The position numbers and the translations under genes are program-made. Positions 1-5,497 of a stretch of DNA of 11,277 nucleotides are shown piece after piece. Position 1 is the first letter of the stretch, and every line of letters starts with the position of its first letter. This stretch comes from CAVPRW01 sp046727435 [NCBI: bacterium] (GTDB lineage Bacteria; Tectomicrobia; Entotheonellia; J063), in NCBI GenBank assembly GCA_046727435.1, contig JBKPCR010000299.1:1-11277 (forward strand). The letters run 5' to 3'. The notes beneath the pieces were generated by a model. That model saw nothing but the letters and a program-made list of their open reading frames with translations, was not told the DNA's origin and did not search any database.

Positions 1-801
1 ACGCACCGTGCCCGAGAGCTCGACATGGCTGGGGATGACGTTAAAGGCTGTGCCCCCTTGAAATGTTCCTACGGTTACCACTACTGGCGCCAGCGGCGGC
101 ACTTCTCGGCTGACTACCGTCTGTAGGGCGGCGACGACATGGCTGCCGACGACAATAGGGTCAACGCCGGTGTGGGGATAGGCCCCATGACTGCCGACCC
201 CTTTGATGACAATGTCAAACCGATCGACGCTAGCCATGATGGGTCCCTCATCCACACCGATCTTCCCTACAGGTAGACCGTTCCAGAGGTGCAAGCCAAA
301 CGCCGTGTCAACTCTTGGATGCTCCAGAACACCCTCTTCAATCATTCCCTTGGCACCACCCGGCGGAAGCTCCTCGGCTGGTTGGAAAGCGAATTTCACC
401 ATCCCAGAAAATTGTTGGCGACGCTGCGCCAGCACCCTGGCTGCGGTGAGTAAGATAGCGGTGTGCCCATCGTGTCCACAGGCATGCATGACACCATGAT
501 TCTGGGAGGCATAGGGGGCGCCACTCGCTTCCTCGATGGGGAGCCCATCCATATCCGCTCGTAATAATACTGTCTTCCCTGCCCCATTTCCACGCAGGCT
601 GCCCAGCACCCCTGTCTGCGCCACACCGGTTCTCACCTCCATCCCCAATGCCTGGAGGTGCTCGGCGACAAGTGCACTGGTGCGTTTTTCCTGGAAGCCT
701 AACTCTGGCCATTGATGGAGTGTGCGACGCAGATCGATCACGGATTCGGTCAGCTGGGCCACCTCAGGACTCACAGCAATGTCTGGAGCGATTCCTGCCA
801 T
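1..801 (-). CDS. M20D-family amidohydrolase (N-acyl-amino-acid / hippurate hydrolase type), N-terminal part
   Basis: Metal-dependent amidase that, by family, cleaves N-acyl amino acids (hippurate, IAA-amino acid conjugates, N-acetyl-diaminopimelate and similar) in the cytoplasm; the exact substrate cannot be told. The reading frame starts at ATG 801 and stays open for 267 codons to the left edge, so the C-terminal third is missing. Visible motifs: LRRTLHQWPELGF (24-36), RADMDGLPI (81-89), the metal site HACGHDGH (106-113, with C108 and H110), QPAEE (140-144, acid/metal glutamates) and GLHLW (169-173, H171). The dimerisation (lid) domain begins around residue 190 (VDRFDIVIKGVGSHGAYPH). An AGGA-type ribosome site lies about 10 nt upstream of the ATG. 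The next gene upstream on the same strand is 206 nt away, so it probably has its own promoter. Family assignment is firm; substrate is open. Confidence 0.93.
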   Translation of the reverse strand, partial: MAGIAPDIAVSPEVAQLTESVIDLRRTLHQWPELGFQEKRTSALVAEHLQALGMEVRTGVAQTGVLGSLRGNGAGKTVLLRADMDGLPIEEASGAPYASQNHGVMHACGHDGHTAILLTAARVLAQRRQQFSGMVKFAFQPAEELPPGGAKGMIEEGVLEHPRVDTAFGLHLWNGLPVGKIGVDEGPIMASVDRFDIVIKGVGSHGAYPHTGVDPIVVGSHVVAALQTVVSREVPPLAPVVVTVGTFQGGTAFNVIPSHVELSGTVR

Positions 802-829
802 AATACCAATCCTTTCTCTTTACTGCGGT

Positions 830-890
830 TAGAGCTCTACCTGGTCAGGCTGCTGCTGGCTCGGCATGAGCTCTAGTGCTTATAGCACAA
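830..890 (-). promoter_or_regulatory. Candidate promoter/operator region of the amidohydrolase
   Basis: The gap in front of the amidohydrolase holds symmetric elements. One is a hyphenated palindrome GTGCT-TAT-AGCAC (876-888), which on the minus strand contains the -10-like hexamer TATAAG. A perfect 10-bp palindrome TAGAGCTCTA (830-839) follows, and its GAGCTCTA core recurs at 868-875. I see no good -35 box at the right distance. This is a suggestion of an operator, not a defined promoter. Confidence 0.25.
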
Positions 891-1007
891 TGTCGGTTTT
901 TCGACCCAGATGGTGGCCGCCAGCACCGCTCATGCTCACCCCAGAGCTGATCACAGAGCCCGCCCTTCCATCTTGGGGGAGAGGCATCACCGCTGCATAC
1001 GACCCGC

Positions 1008-1505
1008 TCAGCGAAGCGTCGCACAGCCGATTGTAAGCAGGCCCCTGAGCATCGCCTGAAGTTGTCGGAGCATATTGTCACGATGCGTCCCTCCCCAATA
1101 TAACCGATCACATATCGCACAGTGTTTGAAGGTCATCTGCGTAGCCTGCACGTAGGGGGGAACCCTTTCCGCCACAAGTTGTTTGGCAATTGCACGCAAG
1201 ACCGCATTGCATTGGAGGCATCGGCTGAAAACCTGGATGCTCTCAGCAAGACGAAACCTCTGTACGACCTGGCGCACTTGCTCATGGTAGTAATCGCTCT
1301 CGATGTAGAAGCGCTGCGCCGGTCCTCGACGGCGCATCAAGCGGCGATCCCGCGTCAGTAAGATTCTCTCTTGACGCTCTGCACACTGCAAGAGCTGTGC
1401 ATCGATGGCGTCAGGATCATACATCACATCAATCCCCATCACACGCAACCATTTCGTGAGCTTCCCAAGCATCACATCGGCGAGGAACTGTGCCTCATTT
1501 CTCAT
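1008..1505 (-). CDS. Mut7-C / DUF82 PIN-like putative RNase with zinc ribbon
   Basis: 165-aa cytoplasmic protein of the Mut7-C (DUF82) family, a PIN-fold putative ribonuclease followed by a zinc ribbon; no defined RNA substrate is known to me. The N-terminal signature FLADVMLGKLTKWLRVMGID (7-26) carries the first PIN acidic residue, D10. A second acidic site is LLTRDRRL (D53). The C-terminal half has two CxxC pairs, C96/C99 and C129/C132, in the SRCLQCNA and KHCAICDR contexts, as expected for the zinc ribbon. The length matches stand-alone family members. The start at 1505 places the FLAD motif seven residues from the N-terminus, as usual, with a GAGG-like ribosome site upstream. It shares its strand with the amidohydrolase but is 206 nt away. 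The last ~20 residues after the ribbon show no recognisable motif. Confidence 0.87.
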   Translation of the reverse strand: MRNEAQFLADVMLGKLTKWLRVMGIDVMYDPDAIDAQLLQCAERQERILLTRDRRLMRRRGPAQRFYIESDYYHEQVRQVVQRFRLAESIQVFSRCLQCNAVLRAIAKQLVAERVPPYVQATQMTFKHCAICDRLYWGGTHRDNMLRQLQAMLRGLLTIGCATLR

Positions 1506-1578
1506 AACGATCTCGTCCTCTGATCAGGCTCTCCTAGGGAAATCACGATAAGGGCACAGCGGCGCGTCCACTTTTCGC

Positions 1579-1607
1579 TTGTCGCCCATCGCAGGCGATT
1601 TTATAAT
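1579..1607 (+). promoter_or_regulatory. Sigma70-type promoter for the D-2-hydroxyacid dehydrogenase
   Basis: TTGTCG (1579-1584, four of six matches to TTGACA) and a perfect TATAAT (1602-1607) are separated by exactly 17 nt in an AT-rich island. Transcription would begin near 1614, giving an untranslated leader of about 250 nt before ATG 1865. The AT-rich stretch could also serve the divergent DUF82 gene, but I find no matching -35 on the minus strand. Confidence 0.55.
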
Positions 1608-1613
1608 ATCTTT

Positions 1614-1864
1614 CTGTACGTGCGTTCGCATGCTGGCGACGTACATCGAGTCCTCACAGAGCGCGCGAGATATTTCAATCACTCCGGGCAGCCCTTCGGC
1701 ATGGACCGTACCTGTATGCCGGACGGTGTGAATCCAGCTCGGGTGTGCGAAGTACACTGCAGGCAGTGAAGCTCCCCTCGATAGTACACTGGCGGCCAGG
1801 ACAAGTCCACCCAGCCGTAGCGATTTTCCGAGCAGTGACGAGCAGGCAAAAGGGAGAAACCATC
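1614..1864 (+). promoter_or_regulatory. Long, structured-looking 5' leader of the dehydrogenase gene
   Basis: No convincing gene lies in the 359 nt between 1505 and 1865. The expected transcript starts with an inverted repeat TGTACGT (1615-1621) / ACGTACA (1639-1645). Further pairs follow: CGGCAT (1697-1702) / ATGCCG (1716-1721), the overlapping alternative ACCGT (1705-1709) / ACGGT (1723-1727), and CACTG-CAGG-CAGTG (1755-1768). The 9-mer AGTACACTG occurs twice (1751-1759 and 1783-1791). It matches no riboswitch class that I recognise. It may be a cis-regulatory RNA or simply a leader with chance pairing. Confidence 0.25.
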
Positions 1865-2839
1865 ATGAAACCCAGGGTGTTCGTCTCGCGCATGATCCCC
1901 CAAGAAGGGCTGGACATCGTGCTGGCAGCGTGCGATGCTGATGTGAACGCCGACGATAGGCATCTGTCGCAGGCTGAACTGATCGATAAAGTCGCGGGCA
2001 AAGAAGGCTTGCTGAGCTTGCTGACCGATGACATCAATGACGCCATCCTCGGCGCCAGCCCGCAACTCAAAGTCGTCGCCAATGTCGCTGTCGGTTATGA
2101 TAATATTGATGTCCAAGCCGCGACTCGTCGGAAGATCATCGTCACCAATACCCCGGGAGTCCTCGATGATACGACGGCGGACTTCGCCTGGTGTTTGTTA
2201 TTAGCCTCGGCCCGCCGGCTCGTCGAGGCAGATCGATATGCACGAGGCGGAAAGTATACTGGCTGGGGCATCATGCTTCTGTGTGGCGAAGACATCTTCG
2301 GGAAGACAATCGGCATCTGTGGCCTCGGGCGTATCGGACGCGGCGTGGCCAAGAGGGCGAGGGGTTTTGAGATGCGCATCCTGTATACCGATGCGGTGCA
2401 AGCCCCCGCCGAGGTCGAACGCGAATTGGGAGCGCAGTTTGTGGATAAAGAGACGCTGTTCCGCGAAGCCGACTTCGTCACCCTGCACGTCCCGTTGTTG
2501 CCCCAGACGCATCACTACGTCTCCCTCAAGGAATTGATGATGATGAAGAAGACTGCCCATTTGATCAACGCCTCGCGCGGGCCGGTCGTGGATGAGACAG
2601 CTCTCGTGCAGGCATTGCGGGAGCGTCGGATCGCCGCGGCGGGTCTAGATGTATACGAACATGAGCCATACATGGCCTCTGGTTTGATCGAGCTCGACAA
2701 TGTGACCCTGGCACCACATATTGCCAGCGCGTCAGTTGAGACAAGGATGAAGATGGCCGTCATGGCCGCCACTAATCTGGTAGAAGCCCTCCATGGGCGT
2801 CGACCACCGAATATCGTCAACCCGAATGTGCTGGCCTAA
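1865..2839 (+). CDS. D-2-hydroxyacid dehydrogenase, glyoxylate/hydroxypyruvate reductase type
   Basis: 324-aa soluble oxidoreductase of the D-isomer-specific 2-hydroxyacid dehydrogenase family. It probably reduces glyoxylate or hydroxypyruvate (glycolate/glycerate and serine metabolism); other 2-oxoacids are possible. The substrate-domain loop VAVGYDNID is at 74-82. The Rossmann motif GLGRIG is at 153-158, with D176 ending the second beta strand (ILYTD), which favours NADH over NADPH by family rules. The catalytic triad is visible as R238 (NASRGPVVDE), E267 (DVYEHEP) and H285 (APHIA). The frame is open from 1745, but the start at 1865 is preferred: it follows a GGGAGAA ribosome site, and the first residues (MKPRVFVSRMIP) match the family N-terminus. 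An IS110 relic lies immediately downstream in the opposite direction. It could also be annotated as phosphoglycerate dehydrogenase-like, but it lacks the SerA regulatory (ACT) domain. Confidence 0.92.
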   Translation: MKPRVFVSRMIPQEGLDIVLAACDADVNADDRHLSQAELIDKVAGKEGLLSLLTDDINDAILGASPQLKVVANVAVGYDNIDVQAATRRKIIVTNTPGVLDDTTADFAWCLLLASARRLVEADRYARGGKYTGWGIMLLCGEDIFGKTIGICGLGRIGRGVAKRARGFEMRILYTDAVQAPAEVERELGAQFVDKETLFREADFVTLHVPLLPQTHHYVSLKELMMMKKTAHLINASRGPVVDETALVQALRERRIAAAGLDVYEHEPYMASGLIELDNVTLAPHIASASVETRMKMAVMAATNLVEALHGRRPPNIVNPNVLA

Positions 2840-2882
2840 CACACGCCCTGAGGGGGACTGTCAAGAGTCGTCACGATTTTTT

Positions 2883-4145
2883 TCAAGAGGCACGGACCAA
2901 GTTGTGCATCAGTGGCGAGCCACGACGTTCCAAGGCGTTGAGATAGACCGATGCATCGTAGGGCGTTCGATGTTGCCCACACCGAAAGAGCATCCGGATC
3001 CATGTGCATGCGAGGGCCCGGACGGCAGCCTGCTGTGAGGTCCCCTTGTGGCGCTGCGGCTGATCGTAGGCCCGGGCCCAGAAGGCATGCCGGATAGATT
3101 CGGCAGCCCACTCCACGAACGTGTGTCGCCGGAACGTCGGATACTGGAGGCGCCAGTGGACCCAGGAGTTGTGGCCACGGCGTTCGGTCACCGGCGCGAT
3201 CCCGGCGTATTTTGGGAGCGCATTCGCGGAGGTGTCGCGGTCGCGTGGTTCGCCGAAGGCGGCGAGGAGGCGGGGGGCCAAGACAGCGCCAGCGCCTGGC
3301 AGGGCGTTCAACCAGGGGCAGTCGGGATGGCTCTGGGCGCGTGGTGCCATGGCTTCGTCGAAGTCGTCGATGGCGTGCCAGGTGACACGGAGCTGGCTGA
3401 CCAGGGCGTGCACCAGGAGAGCCGTGGGCGCGATGCCCCCCGCATCGGTGGTCAGGGGTGTGGCGCTCTTGAGGGCGTGGAGGCGCTGGGCAATGACGTC
3501 GGCGTCGCGCACATGAGGGGCGCGGCAGAAGCGCTCGAGGGGAGAGCGGCGCGCGAGCTGAACGGCGTTGAGGGTCGGCCCTTGGGTGAGGACGTCGCAG
3601 AAGATGGTGGTGTCTTTGTCGTCGAACCCTTGGCGGACAGGCGGGCAGTCGTTGTTCAGGGCACTGGTGAGGCGATTGGTGAGACGTACGTTGTCGCCGA
3701 CCAGACGACGGCGAGGTTCGACGCGTGGTTCGAGGGCACGTATGGCGGGGCTTTGGGGGTTGAGGGGTGTGAGTTTGTCGCGAGGCGTGCGCAGGAGCTA
3801 ACGCGGGAGTTCGGCGTCAGCAGGGTCGTCCTTGGCATGGCTGGGCGTGAAGGCTTCCCGGTCCCGCGCGAGGGTGAAGGGGTTGACGGGAAAGAGGACG
3901 CGGACGTCATCCTGACCCAACGCGGAGTCGCTGGGCCCCTGGTTGCGCGCGAGCCAGAGGGCCATGGGTTGCCCCTGGAACCGCGGGCGCAAGGTGCTCA
4001 CCCACGCAGCGCTGGTGTCGGGCTGGTGTTCGAGGACGCTGACCGCACGTGTCTGGGAGCCAGCGGCTTGCAGGCAGACATCGTGTGTGGCAGCAGCCCA
4101 GTCCATGCCGACGAAGGCCGCACACGCGTCCGTCGGTAGACGCGT
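2883..4145 (-). pseudogene. IS110-family transposase (DEDD / Serine-Tnp), inactivated
   Basis: IS110 transposases pair a RuvC-like DEDD domain with a C-terminal domain that carries the nucleophilic serine, and act with a bridge RNA. From 4145 to the TGA at 2883 one frame reads as this family throughout. Codons 12-21 give FVGMDWAAAT, then FTPSHAKDDPADAEL leads the DEDD domain to its end, and LPGAGAVLAPRLLAAFGE, KYAGIAPVTER, FVEWAAESIRHAFWARAY and YLNALERRGSPLMHNL mark the C-terminal domain. Lesions: the expected start, six nt after a perfect AGGAGGTGA (4160-4152), is ACG (4145-4143); the DEDD glutamate is alanine (WLARNQG, codon 66, GCG 3950-3948); codon 116 is TAG (3800-3798); the serine of the ERSGK-type motif is arginine (ERRGHNS, CGT 3179-3177). 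Annotators may instead split it into two short proteins, 3798-4106 and 2883-3512. Confidence 0.88.
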
Positions 4146-4148
4146 CAG

Positions 4149-4388
4149 GGGTCACCTCCTGGTCAGGGGTGTGAGCATGTGGAGAAGGGACAGGCGTGCT
4201 TGAGTTCTGCGCAGGCATGATCGGGCGCCGGTGGCGCGGCAGACCCGGAGGAGTCGTTGACGCACGCAAGCGCACCTGCGGATTCGAGGGTATGTGAGCA
4301 AGCATCATGTGCTTGGGCATGGATACGCGTCATCCGCGGGTGCATGTTCCGGCTTTCACTGGGAGCTACCTCCCAGCTGTGTGGAGTC
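4149..4388 (-). ncRNA. Candidate IS110 bridge RNA region (non-coding left end)
   Basis: IS110-group elements encode a bridge RNA in the non-coding end before the transposase. It folds as a 5' stem-loop followed by target-binding and donor-binding loops. Read on the minus strand, this interval has a perfect 7-bp hairpin CTGGGAG-GTAG-CTCCCAG (4376-4359). Next is a perfect 6-bp hairpin CAAGCA-CATGA-TGCTTG (4315-4299), then a 5-bp hairpin GCGCC-ACC-GGCGC (4237-4225). The ribosome site of the transposase closes the interval. Position and order fit a bridge RNA, but I could not derive guide-target complementarity by eye, and the element is decayed, so function is doubtful. Confidence 0.4.
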
Positions 4389-4402
4389 TCACTGAAAGCA
4401 GG
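4349..4402. repeat. Nested inverted repeat at the outer edge of the IS110 end
   Basis: Arms CCGGCTTTCA (4349-4358) and TGAAAGCAGG (4393-4402) match in 9 of 10 positions and enclose the perfect hairpin at 4359-4376. The outer arm crosses the tentative IS end at 4388, so either the element extends further right or the pairing is partly accidental. Confidence 0.4.
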
Positions 4403-4412
4403 CTTGTCTACC

Positions 4413-4418
4413 TATAAT
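4413..4418 (+). promoter_or_regulatory. Perfect -10 box upstream of the 201-aa gene
   Basis: TATAAT lies 30 nt before the ATG at 4449 and just outside the IS110 end. The bases 16-18 nt upstream (around CACTGA, 4390-4395) match TTGACA poorly and fall inside the inverted repeat. Transcription from here would give a leader of about 25 nt that includes the GGGAGG ribosome site at 4431-4436. Confidence 0.35.
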
Positions 4419-4448
4419 GGGCATGGTAATGGGAGGATGTAACGGACC

Positions 4449-5054
4449 ATGGCTAACTTCAAGCAACAGTTCTTCTTGCAGTTTGCTTCACTCGGCCTGA
4501 CCGAGCTTATCGCCGACTATCGGAACCGCTACGAGCCCAAGAAAGGAGACCGATTTAACGTCGAAGGCATCACCTATGAAATCGGCCCCGCTAAAATCAC
4601 CCCAGAAGGGGTTGAGTTCGAAGTCAGTTCCAAGATCCCCCAAGATGAACTGCCAGGCAAGGCAGATATGATGAAATATTTCGAAGCGGTCAGGGCGTTG
4701 ATGCAGCGCTCAGGCAAGGTGCCGTTATCTATTGGTATGGAGAATATCATCCGCGAAATCAGCGAGGAAGAAACCAAGGAGCGGGATTACGTCAAGCTGC
4801 GCTACTGCTTGGTCGAGCACACACTGTACAATGACGCCATGGTGAATGCTGAGCTTAAACGCCTGCAAGAGCAACCTGAGGCGGTCACCCTGCCCGACAT
4901 CCCCGGGGTCAACACCGTGGCCGGTCGCATGGTTCTCAATCTGCTCAAGCACAATGTCCAACGCCAGGCGAAAACCATCATGGATGAATTGATTCAAGCC
5001 AACGAGGAGACCCGCCAGCAGGTGCGCACGACTGGCGTGGGAGCGTCTTCATGA
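4449..5054 (+). CDS. Hypothetical protein, co-translated with YacG
   Basis: I do not recognise this 201-aa protein. It has no signal peptide and no membrane segment, so it should be cytoplasmic. It contains only one cysteine (C120), so it is not a zinc-binding protein. Residues 30-60 look like a small beta unit (KKGDRFNVEGITYEIGPAKI). Residues 67-145 and 155-190 look helical and rich in charged residues, with ISEEETKERDYVKLRYC as a marked stretch. The chosen ATG follows a GGGAGG ribosome site at a rather long spacing of 12 nt; no better in-frame start is seen. Its TGA overlaps the ATG of yacG (ATGA, 5051-5054), so the two are translationally coupled. Codon use and composition resemble the host genes rather than the neighbouring IS. 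Confidence 0.8.
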   Translation: MANFKQQFFLQFASLGLTELIADYRNRYEPKKGDRFNVEGITYEIGPAKITPEGVEFEVSSKIPQDELPGKADMMKYFEAVRALMQRSGKVPLSIGMENIIREISEEETKERDYVKLRYCLVEHTLYNDAMVNAELKRLQEQPEAVTLPDIPGVNTVAGRMVLNLLKHNVQRQAKTIMDELIQANEETRQQVRTTGVGASS

Positions 5055-5278
5055 GCCAAGAGGGACGGACCGTGCGCTGTCCTATGTGCAGACGGGAGAC
5101 GACTTGGAGAGAAAATCCCCACCGGCCGTTCTGCTCCGAACGGTGCCGATTGGCAGACCTGGAAGGGTGGCTCGCAGGTCGATACGTGGTCGCGAGCGAC
5201 CCTGAGGGATCTCCGCCCCCCACCGATGCAGATCTCTCCGAAGGGCAGTCAGCCACTGAGCTGAGGGAAAAGACTTGA
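5051..5278 (+). CDS. yacG: YacG-family DNA gyrase inhibitor, zinc-binding
   Basis: 75-aa small zinc protein. In Escherichia coli YacG binds the GyrB C-terminal domain and blocks DNA binding by gyrase. The four zinc ligands are C10 and C13 (RCPMCRRE) and C28 and C32 (FCSERC), followed by the family signature LADLEGWLAGRY (34-45); the family usually has DLG where this has DLE. The stretch NPHRPFCSERCR is typical. The C-terminal ~30 residues (SPPPTDADLSEG and on) are an acidic, probably disordered tail. The start codon overlaps the stop of the preceding unknown gene. YacG genes often lie beside coaE or other housekeeping genes, so the coupling to a 201-aa unknown is not the usual setting. Its level is probably set by the upstream gene's promoter and translation. 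Confidence 0.92.
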   Translation: MSQEGRTVRCPMCRRETTWRENPHRPFCSERCRLADLEGWLAGRYVVASDPEGSPPPTDADLSEGQSATELREKT

Positions 5279-5316
5279 CGAGCCGCAAAGGGATTTCGTA
5301 CAGTGCCTCGGTGGGA

Positions 5317-5359
5317 TGAAGCCATCCTGCCACGGGGTTGCGGCTGTTGCTTGGCTTCA
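5317..5359. repeat. Inverted repeat after yacG
   Basis: Perfect 8-bp arms TGAAGCCA (5317-5324) and TGGCTTCA (5352-5359) flank a 27-nt GC-rich loop. There is no T-run after it, so an intrinsic terminator is not supported. It lies just before the candidate promoter of the AAA+ gene. Confidence 0.35.
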
Positions 5360-5381
5360 GCCCGACGCTAGAGGGCCTATG

Positions 5382-5406
5382 TATGATACAATATTCTCAC
5401 GTGAGA
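5382..5406 (+). promoter_or_regulatory. Candidate -10 with adjacent 12-bp palindrome before the AAA+ gene
   Basis: Two overlapping -10-like hexamers, TATGAT (5382-5387) and TACAAT (5387-5392), are followed by a perfect palindrome TCTCACGTGAGA (5395-5406). The palindrome would cover the transcription start, a normal place for a repressor site. No convincing -35 box is visible. The leader to ATG 5498 would be about 100 nt. Confidence 0.35.
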
Positions 5407-5497
5407 GCCCTTCGGGAGCGCGACCAAGAGCTGGACCGCATGGCCTTACCTCAAGAGTGTCGGGAAAGCTCGGAGATACTAATCTAGGAGCGTACGC

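Larger units (their letters stand above)
2858..4388 (-). mobile_element. IS110-family insertion sequence, degenerate copy (ends tentative)
   Basis: A roughly 1.5-kb IS110 element lies against the direction of its flanking genes. It contains one transposase frame (2883-4145) and a long non-coding end upstream of it, the layout of the IS110 subgroup, where the bridge RNA lies before the transposase. The tentative ends rest on a related 12-mer in the same orientation at both sides (minus strand GACTCCACACAG at 4388-4377 and GACTCTTGACAG at 2869-2858, 9 of 12 identical), followed by the unrelated flank. IS110 elements have no reliable terminal inverted repeats, so true ends may differ by some tens of bases. 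GC content inside is visibly higher than in the neighbouring genes, consistent with acquisition from elsewhere. Confidence 0.6.

Noticed and set aside
203-712. Open frames on both strands inside the amidohydrolase
   Set aside because: The frame from 801 to the left edge shows all M20D motifs; the others are shadows of it.
1524-1757. A 77-codon minus-strand frame ending 18 nt before the DUF82 gene
   Set aside because: It starts with GTG without a properly spaced ribosome site, matches nothing I know, and overlaps the AT-rich promoter of the opposite gene. It cannot be fully excluded.
1700-1770. A cobalamin-riboswitch-like string (CGGTGTGAATCC)
   Set aside because: The downstream B12-box-like core (CCGC.ACTGTGA type) and the surrounding helices are absent, so the match is limited to a short string.
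1745-1864. A 40-residue N-terminal extension of the dehydrogenase
   Set aside because: The family N-terminus and a ribosome site fit the ATG at 1865; the extension shows no conserved features and would begin without a good ribosome site.
2851-2885. An intrinsic terminator after the dehydrogenase, suggested by a seven-T run
   Set aside because: The only stem before the T-run is 4 bp (GACT/AGTC), too weak, and the T-run belongs to the IS110 end.
3048-4139. A 363-codon open frame on the plus strand opposite the IS110 transposase
   Set aside because: Its translation is Gly/Val/Arg-rich with no family resemblance, and the minus strand reads as a clear IS110 transposase over the whole length. It is a long shadow frame caused by high GC content.
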